Assembly: GCF_004216715.1 (NCBI RefSeq)
Contig: NZ_SGXG01000001.1
Span: 682,001-746,000 of the forward strand
Direction: 5' to 3'
Origin: Cecembia calidifontis
Lineage (GTDB): Bacteria; Bacteroidota; Bacteroidia; Cytophagales; Cyclobacteriaceae
DNA: 64,000 nt
Shown here: in pieces, positions 52,565 through 61,095 of the stretch
Layout of the letters: the number at the start of each line of letters is the position of its first letter
Position numbering within the stretch: the first letter of the stretch is position 1
Translations under genes and position numbers: made by a program
Notes under the pieces: model-generated
What the model saw: only the letters and a program-made list of their open reading frames with translations
The model's database searches: none
What the model was told of the DNA's origin: nothing

Positions 52565-53176
52565 ATGAATCTTCAGGAAAAATCACAGGAAGTCAGGAGG
52601 GTATTTGATGAGCTGGATGTGGAAACCAAGGCTTTTTTGGAAGCAAGCAAACTTACCTGCATTCCCGGCTGTGGTTTTTGTTGCTCAAACCCCAAAGTGA
52701 ATGCCTCTGTGCTGGAGTTTTTGCCTTTGGCCTTTGACTTATATGATAAAGGTAAAGCTGAAAAAGCATTGGAAATGCTGGAAAGCAAAGATGAGGAAAG
52801 CTTCTGTATCATTTATAAATCTATGTCCTTGGATAACACAAAGGGATTCTGTTCGGATTATACCAACAGGGGATTGATATGCAGACTGTTCAGTTCTTCC
52901 TCCCGTAAAAACAAAGAAGGCAAAAAGGAAATCATCACCTGCAAAAAAATAAAAGAAGGTAAAAAATCAGAATTTGAAGCAGCTTCCAAATCAATAAATG
53001 AAGACCTTCCAATTCCCTTAAATTCCGGAATTTATAATCAACTATATAACATTGATTTTCAGCTTACCGCACAGCAGTTACCGATCAATCAGGCCATCAA
53101 AAAAGCCATTGAAGTGGTACTGACCTATAAATTTTATACTGAAAACCAGGAACCTGAAGCCAGTGAAAATTTTTGA
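52565..53176 (+). CDS. YkgJ-family cysteine-cluster protein
   Basis: The 203-residue protein has a cysteine cluster at C32, C36, C39 and C40 (TCIPGCGFCC), further cysteines near 82, 97, 107 and 125, and a GFCSDY/GLICRLF segment. YkgJ-type proteins bind zinc or an iron-sulfur cluster; no reaction is known. It is divergent from the LOG gene and 54 bases upstream of the holin-like gene. Confidence 0.88.
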   Translation: MNLQEKSQEVRRVFDELDVETKAFLEASKLTCIPGCGFCCSNPKVNASVLEFLPLAFDLYDKGKAEKALEMLESKDEESFCIIYKSMSLDNTKGFCSDYTNRGLICRLFSSSSRKNKEGKKEIITCKKIKEGKKSEFEAASKSINEDLPIPLNSGIYNQLYNIDFQLTAQQLPINQAIKKAIEVVLTYKFYTENQEPEASENF

Positions 53177-53230
53177 TGCCAGCTTTTTGATGTATATTGT
53201 GATAACATTTCATCAAAATCCGGGTCTTTT

Positions 53231-53581
53231 ATGCTTAACATTTCAGAAATCATCCAAACGGTCAAACAGCTGATCGATGTGAGGGTGCAACTTGTCAAGG
53301 ACGAAATCAATGAAACCATAGCCAGCATTATGGCTAGGATTTTTCTGCTTTTATTGATGATGACAGTATCAGTAATGGTTTTGCTTTTTGCAAGCTTTTC
53401 TCTTGCTTTTTACCTGAGCGAACAGATGTATTCAACTTACAAAGGTTTCCTATATGTGGGTTTGCTTTATCTGCTTGTGTTCATCCTGATTTACTTCCTT
53501 AAAGATTATAGGGGAATCGTAGCCTCATTCCAGAGGTTTTTGAAAAACTTTGTTTTTGGAGGACGACATAAGGAGGATTAA
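53231..53581 (+). CDS. Phage-holin-family (YqjE-like/DUF1469) membrane protein
   Basis: The 116-residue protein has an N-terminal amphipathic helix and two membrane helices at about 35-58 and 68-90 (FLLLLMMTVSVMVLLFASFSLAF; LYVGLLYLLVFILIYFL). This matches the YqjE/DUF1469 family named after holins, which are chromosomal membrane proteins of unknown role; no phage genes are nearby. It is three bases upstream of the next gene. Confidence 0.85.
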   Translation: MLNISEIIQTVKQLIDVRVQLVKDEINETIASIMARIFLLLLMMTVSVMVLLFASFSLAFYLSEQMYSTYKGFLYVGLLYLLVFILIYFLKDYRGIVASFQRFLKNFVFGGRHKED

Positions 53582-53584
53582 ACC

Positions 53585-53959
53585 ATGAAAGAGGACTTAA
53601 AGAAAAAAGCTGAAGAGTTAGAACAAACTCTTGAAATGCAATTATCACTGGCTAAAAAAGAATCGGAAGACTGGGTTAAAGTTGGGGCAGCAGTACTGGT
53701 AGGGGGAGCCGTAGCATTCTTGGCAGTAAGGTTATTGGCAGGCAAGAAAAAGAGAAAGACCGAAAAAGTACTCAAAGTGCTGGAAAAAGAAGGTCTATTA
53801 GATGATGAAATCACTAAAAAACTAACCAAAAAAAGTGATCCTGGCTTTTTGGGAAGGTTGAGCGCCGTTCTTTTACCAATTGCAATCAACTATGGTAAAG
53901 AACAATTAATGAACAGGTTTAATCAAGAACAAAACCCATCTGCCCAACATGAAGAATGA
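53585..53959 (+). CDS. Small membrane-associated protein of the holin-like operon
   Basis: The 124-residue protein has a charged N-terminal helix (DLKKKAEELEQTLEMQLSLAKKES), one membrane segment (KVGAAVLVGGAVAFLAVRLLAG, about 31-52), then a basic region (GKKKRKTEK). It resembles the accessory genes found next to YqjE-type proteins but I cannot name the family. It overlaps the pcrB-like gene by 11 bases. Confidence 0.75.
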   Translation: MKEDLKKKAEELEQTLEMQLSLAKKESEDWVKVGAAVLVGGAVAFLAVRLLAGKKKRKTEKVLKVLEKEGLLDDEITKKLTKKSDPGFLGRLSAVLLPIAINYGKEQLMNRFNQEQNPSAQHEE

Positions 53960-54707
53960 GGTGGGTGATAAAATAAAGTCCATTTCCCTCTCTGGAAGAA
54001 AAGGAATTGCATGGCTCATCGATCCGGATGATTTAGATGAAATTACCCCAGAAAGATTAGAGCTTTCAGCCGCACAAAACATTGATTTTATTTTTTTGGG
54101 CGGAAGCTTGATTCAAAAAAACAACATAGGTGAATCCATCCAGATGATAAGGAAATATGCTTCTGGAATTCCAATTGTTCTTTTTCCTGGCAATTCAATC
54201 CAATTTTCACTTGGGGCTGATGCTATTCTTTTCCTTTCCCTAATTTCAGGACGTAATCCCGAATTATTGATCGGTCAGCATGTAAATGTTGCCCCATTAA
54301 TAGCAAAAAGTAACCTTGAGGTCTTAGCAACCGGGTATATGCTTGTGGATGGAGGAGAAAAAACAAGCGTACATTACATTAGCCAAACCATCCCTCTGCC
54401 CAATCATCATCCCGAGTTGAGCGTTGCAACAGCACTTGCCGGCTTTTACTTAGGGCTTCAATATTTTTATCTGGATGCAGGAAGTGGTGCTCCAAATCCT
54501 GTCAATCCTAAGCTCATCAAGGCAGTCAAACAAAGTGTTCCTGCCCCATTAATAGTTGGGGGTGGGCTAAATACCCTTGATAAAATTAAAAATGCTTTTT
54601 TGGCAGGAGCTGATTTGGTTGTAATCGGAAATGGAGCAGTAAAATCACCAAATTTATTAGAAGAGGCCAATACTTTCTTGGAATCCTTAAGGGTAATGGC
54701 AAATTAA
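53949..54707 (+). CDS. PcrB/GGGPS-family prenylglyceryl phosphate synthase
   Basis: The 252-residue TIM-barrel enzyme has WLIDPDD near residue 20, a FLGGSLIQK segment, then FPGNSIQF, YLDAGSGAP and the phosphate-binding VGGGLNTLDKIK and VIGNGAV. It joins a polyprenyl diphosphate to glycerol-1-phosphate to give an ether-linked lipid precursor. Group II members of this family exist in Bacteroidetes and several have geranylgeranyl specificity; their lipid products are not well defined. The 11-base overlap with the holin-like operon ties it to membrane proteins. Confidence 0.9.
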   Translation: MKNEVGDKIKSISLSGRKGIAWLIDPDDLDEITPERLELSAAQNIDFIFLGGSLIQKNNIGESIQMIRKYASGIPIVLFPGNSIQFSLGADAILFLSLISGRNPELLIGQHVNVAPLIAKSNLEVLATGYMLVDGGEKTSVHYISQTIPLPNHHPELSVATALAGFYLGLQYFYLDAGSGAPNPVNPKLIKAVKQSVPAPLIVGGGLNTLDKIKNAFLAGADLVVIGNGAVKSPNLLEEANTFLESLRVMAN

Positions 54708-54737
54708 AAAACGCTTCCTTTGTGAAAGCGTTTTCTG
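54708..54737. terminator. Bidirectional terminator between pcrB-like gene and pheS
   Basis: A nine-bp stem (54708-54716 with 54726-54734) has A- and T-runs on both outer sides. Confidence 0.75.
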
Positions 54738-54741
54738 TTAT

Positions 54742-55770
54742 CTAAAGCAAGGATCTGAACTGCTTGAGAAAACGGACATCGTTCTCTGTAAACAAACGAA
54801 GGTCCTTGATTTGGTATTTCAGCATTGCAATTCTTTCTATCCCCATGCCAAAGGCAAATCCAGTATATTTTTTTGAATCAATCCCACAATTTTCCAATAC
54901 ATTCGGGTCTACCATACCGGAACCGCCGATTTCAACCCATCCGCTTCCCTTGCAGACATTACAGCCTTTTCCTCCGCATAGCAGACAGCTGATATCGATT
55001 TCAGCACTTGGTTCTGTAAAAGGAAAGAATGAAGGCCTGAACCTTACTTTAGTCTCTCTGCCAAACATTTCTTTTGCAAAGTGGTAAAGGGTATTTTTCA
55101 GGTCCGCAAAGCCCACATTTTCGTCCACATATAATCCTTCTACCTGATGGAAAATACAATGCGCTCTTGCTGAAATTGCTTCATTTCTGTAAACCCTACC
55201 TGGAGAAAGGGTCCTAATAGGTGGTTTTTGGTTTTCCATAACCCTCACCTGAACGGATGAAGTATGTGTCCTTAGGGCGATGTCGGGATTCTTCTCAATA
55301 AAGAAGGTGTCCTGCATTTCCCTTGCGGGATGGTTTTCAGGAAAATTCAGGGCGGTAAAATTGTGCCAATCATCTTCAATTTCCGGACCTTCAGAAAGGT
55401 TGAAACCTATCCTTTCAAATATTTCTATGATTCTTTGTCTGGTGGCAGTCAATGGATGTATACCCCCTACCGGAATATAAGTGGGAGGCAATGTGAGATC
55501 CAGATCCATAGATTTTGATTTCTTGGATGCTGCATTGACCTTATCGATCAATTCTTGGAATTTGGCATCTGCAAGTTGTTTTACCTCATTGACAAGCTGA
55601 CCATATTCCCTTTTTTGTTCATTAGGAATATTCCTCATTTCGGCAAATAACTCTCCTACTACGCTTTTCTTGCTTATAAACTGCAACCTGTAAGCCTCAA
55701 GCTCATCCTGATTTTGAGCATCAGCTGATGCGATGGCGGCCTTGATGGCTTCAATTTTTTCCTGATGCAT
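54742..55770 (-). CDS. pheS: Phenylalanyl-tRNA synthetase alpha subunit
   Basis: I prefer the ATG at 55770 (342 residues, MHQEKIEAIK); ATG 55782 adds four. The -7 box at 55794-55801 makes the shorter start more natural. Class II motifs are present: motif 2 with the RTHTSSVQVR segment and FHQVEGLYVD, and motif 3 GFAFGMGIERIAML. A bacterial-type N-terminal coiled coil precedes them. It charges tRNA-Phe together with PheT, which is not in the window. Confidence 0.96.
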   Translation of the reverse strand: MHQEKIEAIKAAIASADAQNQDELEAYRLQFISKKSVVGELFAEMRNIPNEQKREYGQLVNEVKQLADAKFQELIDKVNAASKKSKSMDLDLTLPPTYIPVGGIHPLTATRQRIIEIFERIGFNLSEGPEIEDDWHNFTALNFPENHPAREMQDTFFIEKNPDIALRTHTSSVQVRVMENQKPPIRTLSPGRVYRNEAISARAHCIFHQVEGLYVDENVGFADLKNTLYHFAKEMFGRETKVRFRPSFFPFTEPSAEIDISCLLCGGKGCNVCKGSGWVEIGGSGMVDPNVLENCGIDSKKYTGFAFGMGIERIAMLKYQIKDLRLFTENDVRFLKQFRSLL

Positions 55771-55793
55771 AATCTCATTCATTTTCAGAACCA

Positions 55794-55801
55794 CAAATCT
55801 A
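55794..55801 (-). promoter_or_regulatory. -7 box upstream of pheS
   Basis: The minus strand reads TAGATTTG, an exact match, 23 bases from ATG 55770. No leader peptide or T-box was recognised. Confidence 0.4.
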
Positions 55802-55851
55802 AAAGAAATGAAGTGAAATACACTTTTTTTCAGGTAGTATCCTAAAAAGAA

Positions 55852-55874
55852 AAAGGCGCCCAAAGGGCACCTTT
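55852..55874 (-). terminator. Rho-independent terminator after the glycine-rich receptor gene
   Basis: The arms 55852-55861 and 55865-55874 pair over ten positions (one G-T) with an AAA loop. On the minus strand it is followed by a T-rich tail. Confidence 0.75.
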
Positions 55875-55896
55875 CTTTTTTTGATTTTAAAGGAAT

Positions 55897-58800
55897 TTAC
55901 CAAGTCCTTCCTCCGCCACCTCCCCATGGTCTTCCCATAGGTGGGCCGCTTTCGTTTCTTTCTTGCTGTTTGAAATTACCGATAATATAAGTGAAAGAAA
56001 CAAGCCCGTATCTAGTTAAAACCCTAGTAAAGGTATCTTCAATGGTCACATCATTGACTGTTCTTCCGATAGCATTGTTCTGGTTCAACAAATCAAATAC
56101 AGTGAATTTCAACTCTCCTTTATTGTCTTTAAGGAATCTGTATCCTGCTTCAATATTCCATAACCATACTGATTGGTCTAAGTCAGCCGATAAGCCCCTG
56201 TACAACATGTTGTTGACCGTATTGGACACAAACAGTTTCCCATTGTTGGGTGAATAATAGAACCTGATATTGGAATTCTGTATATAGAAGTTGTTACTGA
56301 GGTTCGTTTGCAAACTACTGTTTACGATCGTATAGGTACCTGTAGTAGATAGTGTAAAATCCACATCCTTGCTGATATTACTGGTCAAAGTCAATCCTTG
56401 GCTCAGGTCAATATTGTCATTGAAATTCTTCTGTCCATTGATCAAACCTGGAGTACGGTTAAAGGCTACACTGCTGTTCATGTTGAACTGAGACTTTAAC
56501 TTTTTGATCGGGGAGCCATAAGTCACAAAAAGCCTGGATCTTAACTGACCAGAAAGGTTTTCTGGCCTGCTGATCTGTGCACCTGGCCTCAGCAATATTT
56601 CCCCATTGATCAAAGAATCAGTCTGGGAAACAAAAGTGCTGTTTCCTATGAAGTTTTCTGTCAGCGATACAAATAAGAATGAGAAGAATGTTTTAGATTT
56701 CTCCAGGTTGATTTTGGAGAAATTGGTAAAAACAGAATGGGAGAACGCCTGTTGCAGATCAGGGTTACCCACAGAAAGTTGAAGCGGGTTTTGGTTATTG
56801 ATTACATTTTGCAATTGGTTGACCGTAGGCTCTTGGGTATTGGTTCTATACCGAAGTCTGAATGATGTACCTTTCTGTTGGTTTCTATAGAACGCATTCA
56901 TCCCAGGTAGGAAATTACTGAAAGACTGGTTGAAGGTACGTTCCAAGGGGAAAAGGCTTTCATTTTCCTGTACGGCATATTGGTAATCCAAATTAGCGTT
57001 TATATTCCAGTTTTTGAGATTATAGCTGTAGCCCACACTTGGTCTCTGAATGGTAAATCTGTTGTCAAAAACGTTGCTCAGTGCAGTATCCAATACCATT
57101 ATGCCCAACTCAGGCAGCATGCTGAAGGTCTGCTGATCGGCAGAGGTCTTGTTATTACCCACTTGATAGGAAGCTGTCAGGAGTGATTTTTCTGTGATGG
57201 GTTCTGTAAACTGAAGTGTTGCCCTGTAATTGAATCCATCCGAAAGCCCAAACGTCTCCTGATTGATCGTATCCCTGATATCCCTTATGAAATCCCTGTT
57301 AGCAGCAATCAATTCCGATAATTGATCCCTTTTGTTCCAGGAAGTAAACACTGTGGTGGAAAGGGTTCTTCCCTTTTTGTCAAACTTATACCTGTAGACA
57401 AAATTATTGGAAACATTATAACCATCTGTAGTGGCATCGGATAAAGTCCGGGTACTGCTCAGTGGATTTAAAACCCCCGAAAGGTTCAAACCATCCCGGT
57501 CATTGAATGTGGTATTGTTTTGGAAATTAATGGAAGGGGTAACAATAATAGCATTTTTCTCATTGATATCGTATTCAATACGTCCATTGATCCGATGGTT
57601 GTTGTTCCTAATGGTATTCAGTAAACTTTCTTCATAGAATTGTCTATTGGTTTCAGACAAGATGGTTTCTCTATTCGTCAACCTGAACAGATTATTATTG
57701 GTGGAGTTGAAGAAATAACTCGCTGTCAGGTTCATGGTTTTGCCGATTTTATCGCTGTAGTTTAGGCCAAGGCTGTTGGTAGTGATGATCCCTTGATCCT
57801 GGCCTACGAGGAAGTTGTTGTTACCTCCTCCGCCCCAGCCTCCGCCACCAGGACGGCCACCTCCGCCACCGCCCATACCTCCTCTGCCCCCTCCAGGACC
57901 ACCTTGTCCACCGGACACACCTACCAAATCTTGGGAAGAGAAGTTTTGCTGGTTGATGTTATTGAAAAGGCCTATGATAGAAATCCTTTTATCTCCTTTA
58001 AAATAATTGAAATTTCCTCCGGCAGCATACCTGTCCTGTGTTCCTCCTCCTGCATAAATTCTTCCAAACTGACCTGAGCGTCTATCAGGCCGGGTAACAA
58101 TATTGATGGTTCTGGAATAGTTGCCATCGTCAAATCCGGTCAGCCTGGATTGATCTGATCTTTGATCCAGGATTTCTACTCTGTCGATTACATCTGCAGG
58201 AAGATTTCTTAAGGCCAGGAAAGGATCACTTCCAAAAAACTCCCGCCCATCTACAAGAACCCGCTGAACTTGTTCTCCTTTGGCCTGAATTTCGCCATTC
58301 TGTATAGTGACCCCCGGTATTTTCCGGATCAGGTCTTCGGCATCTGCATTCTCCCTTGTTTTAAAAGCATTGGCGTTGAATGAAGTTGTATCTCCTTTGA
58401 CCTCACCCACAGGAATCTGACCTTCAATGATCACTTCACCCAATAGCTTACTGTCTTCTACCAAAACCAATGTGCCCAAATCCAAGGCATCTCCCCGGTT
58501 ATGGATTTTAGTGATTTTCTGATAACCCAAAAAGGTAATTTCCAACTTCACACTGGGTATCATAGGGCGTCTTACTTCAAAACTCCCATCTGCCCCTGTT
58601 ACTGTGGAGACCAAAAGGGAATCTGTTACAGTCTTCACCAAAACATTTGCACCGATCATGGCCTCTTTGCTTTCACCTTCAATGACCCGGCCCTTTAGTA
58701 AAATTTCCTGATTACGACCTTCCCCTCTTTGTGCTTGAGAATGAACAGCATAAGCCAGTAAAAATAGCGTTAAAAATAATTTAACTAAGTTAACTTTCAT
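55897..58800 (-). CDS. TonB-dependent-receptor-like outer-membrane beta-barrel protein with glycine-rich insert
   Basis: The 967-residue protein has a signal peptide (to about residue 23, HSQAQ) and a carboxypeptidase-regulatory-like domain (LLKGRVIEGESKEAMIGANVLVK). A plug domain follows (VTIQNGEIQAKGEQVQRVLVDG, then DVIDRVEILDQRSDQSRLTGF) and then a large barrel, matching the OMP_b-brl_3 group. A stretch of about 33 residues near position 300 is nearly all glycine with Pro/Arg (for example GGRPGGGGWGGGGNNN), probably an extracellular loop. The C terminus ends in a second Gly/Arg tail. No SusD partner lies next to it. Cargo unknown. Confidence 0.9.
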   Translation of the reverse strand: MKVNLVKLFLTLFLLAYAVHSQAQRGEGRNQEILLKGRVIEGESKEAMIGANVLVKTVTDSLLVSTVTGADGSFEVRRPMIPSVKLEITFLGYQKITKIHNRGDALDLGTLVLVEDSKLLGEVIIEGQIPVGEVKGDTTSFNANAFKTRENADAEDLIRKIPGVTIQNGEIQAKGEQVQRVLVDGREFFGSDPFLALRNLPADVIDRVEILDQRSDQSRLTGFDDGNYSRTINIVTRPDRRSGQFGRIYAGGGTQDRYAAGGNFNYFKGDKRISIIGLFNNINQQNFSSQDLVGVSGGQGGPGGGRGGMGGGGGGRPGGGGWGGGGNNNFLVGQDQGIITTNSLGLNYSDKIGKTMNLTASYFFNSTNNNLFRLTNRETILSETNRQFYEESLLNTIRNNNHRINGRIEYDINEKNAIIVTPSINFQNNTTFNDRDGLNLSGVLNPLSSTRTLSDATTDGYNVSNNFVYRYKFDKKGRTLSTTVFTSWNKRDQLSELIAANRDFIRDIRDTINQETFGLSDGFNYRATLQFTEPITEKSLLTASYQVGNNKTSADQQTFSMLPELGIMVLDTALSNVFDNRFTIQRPSVGYSYNLKNWNINANLDYQYAVQENESLFPLERTFNQSFSNFLPGMNAFYRNQQKGTSFRLRYRTNTQEPTVNQLQNVINNQNPLQLSVGNPDLQQAFSHSVFTNFSKINLEKSKTFFSFLFVSLTENFIGNSTFVSQTDSLINGEILLRPGAQISRPENLSGQLRSRLFVTYGSPIKKLKSQFNMNSSVAFNRTPGLINGQKNFNDNIDLSQGLTLTSNISKDVDFTLSTTGTYTIVNSSLQTNLSNNFYIQNSNIRFYYSPNNGKLFVSNTVNNMLYRGLSADLDQSVWLWNIEAGYRFLKDNKGELKFTVFDLLNQNNAIGRTVNDVTIEDTFTRVLTRYGLVSFTYIIGNFKQQERNESGPPMGRPWGGGGGRTW

Positions 58801-58935
58801 CGTTTTGTATTTTATAACAACATCTTAGACAGCGCGAATTAAGAAAAAGTTTAAGCTGGATCTCATGAAAGTTTTGAGTGGAAAAAAAGCCCTATGAGTG
58901 GTTAGAAAATAAGGACAGGATACGCAAAAAAAATA

Positions 58936-59004
58936 CTCCAAGACTGTTCTTCTTTGCCATATCGGGCATTTGACCCATGCTCGCAGAGAAAAATAGTCTT
59001 GGAG
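58936..59004 (-). terminator. Terminator with long apical region after aspS
   Basis: The arms 58936-58945 and 58995-59004 form a perfect 10-bp stem. On the minus strand it is followed by TATTTTTTTT. The 49-base interior may fold further. The remaining bases between here and 58801 hold nothing I can identify. Confidence 0.6.
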
Positions 59005-59021
59005 CGATAAAATGATCTCCC

Positions 59022-60782
59022 TTAGGATTTCGGTTCGATGACAACCCTGATAGAAAGTTCCTTCAATTGTTCTTCTGAAATGGTGCTTGGAGAGTCAATC
59101 ATGACATCCCTACCCGAATTATTCTTAGGGAATGCAATATAATCCCTGATCGAATCAGAACCACCAAAGATGGCACACAGTCTATCAAATCCAAAGGCAA
59201 TACCACCGTGTGGTGGCGCACCATATTCAAAAGCTTCCATCAAAAACCCAAATTGCTTTTGGGCTTCTTCATCTGTAAAACCTAAGTGTTTAAACATCAA
59301 TTGCTGAGTTGGCCGGTCATGGATCCTGATAGACCCTCCTCCAATTTCCACTCCGTTGATGACCAAATCATAGGCATTTGCCCTAACTTTTCCTGGATCT
59401 GTTTCCAGTAATGGGATATCTTCCTTCTTAGGAGAGGTAAATGGATGGTGCATGGCATGGAAACGCTGGGTTTCCTCATCCCACTCCAACAACGGAAAAT
59501 CTATCACCCAAAGTGGTTTGAATACTGTCCTATCTCTCAGCCCTAAATCCTCACCCATCTTCAAGCGCAATTCGGACATTTGCTTTCTGGTGCTCCTTTC
59601 TTCTCCGCTCAAAACCAACAAAAGGTCTCCTGGTTCGGCAGCCATAGCTTCGGCCCAAGCCTTAAGATCCTCATTGGAATAAAATTTGTCTACGGAAGAT
59701 TTGAAGGTGCCGTCAGCATTGCATCTGACATAGACCAGTCCTTTGGCACCAATCTGAGGACGCTTCACCCAATCGGTCAATTCGTCCAGCTGCTTTCTTG
59801 TATATTCTCCAGCTCCTTTGGCACAGATACCAACAATCAATTCTGCTTGGTCAAAAATAGAGAATCCTTTGCCCTTTGCTAAATCATTCAACTCCGTAAT
59901 CTTCATGTCAAATCGGAGATCCGGTTTGTCATTCCCATAATATTTCATGGCATCGGCATAGGTCATCCTTTTTATCTCTTCCAGTTCAATTCCTTTTACA
60001 GACCTGAACAAATGCCTCACCAAGCCCTCAAAAGTACTGAGAATATCCTCTTGGCTTACAAAAGACATTTCACAGTCTATCTGGGTAAACTCAGGCTGCC
60101 TGTCTGCTCTCAAATCCTCATCCCTGAAACACTTTACAATCTGAAAATACCTGTCAAACCCACTGACCATCAACAATTGCTTGAAAGTCTGTGGAGATTG
60201 GGGCAAAGCATAAAATTCACCCGGATTTACCCTACTTGGAACGACAAAATCCCTTGCACCTTCGGGGGTTGATTTTATCAGGACCGGTGTCTCCACTTCA
60301 ATAAAATCCTGACCATCCATGTACCTCCTGGTTTCCTGCATCATTCTATGGCGAAGCTGAAGCTTCTCCCGGACCACATTTCTCCTAAGATCAAGGTAAC
60401 GGTATTTCATTCTAAGGTCATCCCCTCCATCTGTATCATCCTCAATAATGAAAGGTGGAACTTTGGCAGAATTAAGTATTTCTAATTGATCTACTTTGAT
60501 TTCAATATCACCGGTAGGCAATTTATCATTTTTGGAAGCCCTTTCCACCACTTTTCCGCTGGCCTGAACCACAAACTCCCGGCCCAAAGATGCTGCCTTG
60601 TCCAAAAGGTCTTTGTCTGTCGATCCCTCTTCAAAAATCAGCTGGGTAAGTCCATATCGATCTCTCAAATCCACCCAAACCAGACCTCCTTTATTTCTTA
60701 CCCTTTGTACCCAGCCGGCCAAAACAACTTCCTGGCCAACATGTCCAATTCTTAATTCTCCGCAAGTATGTGTTCTAAGCAT
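59022..60782 (-). CDS. aspS: Aspartyl-tRNA synthetase
   Basis: I use the ATG at 60782 (586 residues, MLRTHTCGELR). The order is an N-terminal OB-fold anticodon domain (about 1-105), a class II catalytic core with FIEVETPVLIKSTPEGARDF and FRDEDLRADRQPEFTQID (motif 2), a bacterial GAD insertion (about 290-410), and motif 3 GGIAFGFDRL. Length is that of bacterial-type AspRS. It is transcribed singly, with a -7 box at 60812-60819. Confidence 0.97.
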   Translation of the reverse strand: MLRTHTCGELRIGHVGQEVVLAGWVQRVRNKGGLVWVDLRDRYGLTQLIFEEGSTDKDLLDKAASLGREFVVQASGKVVERASKNDKLPTGDIEIKVDQLEILNSAKVPPFIIEDDTDGGDDLRMKYRYLDLRRNVVREKLQLRHRMMQETRRYMDGQDFIEVETPVLIKSTPEGARDFVVPSRVNPGEFYALPQSPQTFKQLLMVSGFDRYFQIVKCFRDEDLRADRQPEFTQIDCEMSFVSQEDILSTFEGLVRHLFRSVKGIELEEIKRMTYADAMKYYGNDKPDLRFDMKITELNDLAKGKGFSIFDQAELIVGICAKGAGEYTRKQLDELTDWVKRPQIGAKGLVYVRCNADGTFKSSVDKFYSNEDLKAWAEAMAAEPGDLLLVLSGEERSTRKQMSELRLKMGEDLGLRDRTVFKPLWVIDFPLLEWDEETQRFHAMHHPFTSPKKEDIPLLETDPGKVRANAYDLVINGVEIGGGSIRIHDRPTQQLMFKHLGFTDEEAQKQFGFLMEAFEYGAPPHGGIAFGFDRLCAIFGGSDSIRDYIAFPKNNSGRDVMIDSPSTISEEQLKELSIRVVIEPKS

Positions 60783-61095
60783 GATAATTGCCTTGTATTT
60801 TTTAAAGTGGACAAAGATAAACAAAGCTTCTTGAGTATACTACCACCGAAGAAAGAGATTCCTCCAAAAGTTTATTTTTTGGCAAAAATGCTATAAAATC
60901 TATGAAAAAATTGGATAAATACGGCCTTTAAACACCAAAATCATCAAAGCTTTGAACAATCTGCAAATTTTTATACAAACTTTTAAAACTTGGAAAAATG
61001 TTAAAAAACCTAGATTGACTTATGAAAATTTGGAATTTGACCGGAATTTAAATTTATTTGATCATTCACTCACTAACCCAAAAGCTTAGCTAAGA
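60783..61095. other. Divergent intergenic region between aspS and the M23 peptidase gene
   Basis: 313 A+T-rich bases without a gene. It contains the aspS -7 box and no recognisable RNA or repeat. TTTATTTG at about 61055-61062 lies ahead of the peptidase gene and is one mismatch from the -7 consensus. Confidence 0.6.
60812..60819 (-). promoter_or_regulatory. -7 box upstream of aspS
   Basis: The minus strand reads TATCTTTG, an exact TAnnTTTG match, about 30 bases from the aspS ATG. Confidence 0.45.

Noticed and set aside
53231..53581. Prophage lysis gene (holin)
   Set aside because: The family name is historical. No phage structural, integrase or endolysin genes are near, and the operon continues into PcrB.
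57815..58006. Proline-rich small protein on the plus strand
   Set aside because: Pro runs are simply the complement of the glycine codons in the outer-membrane receptor gene.
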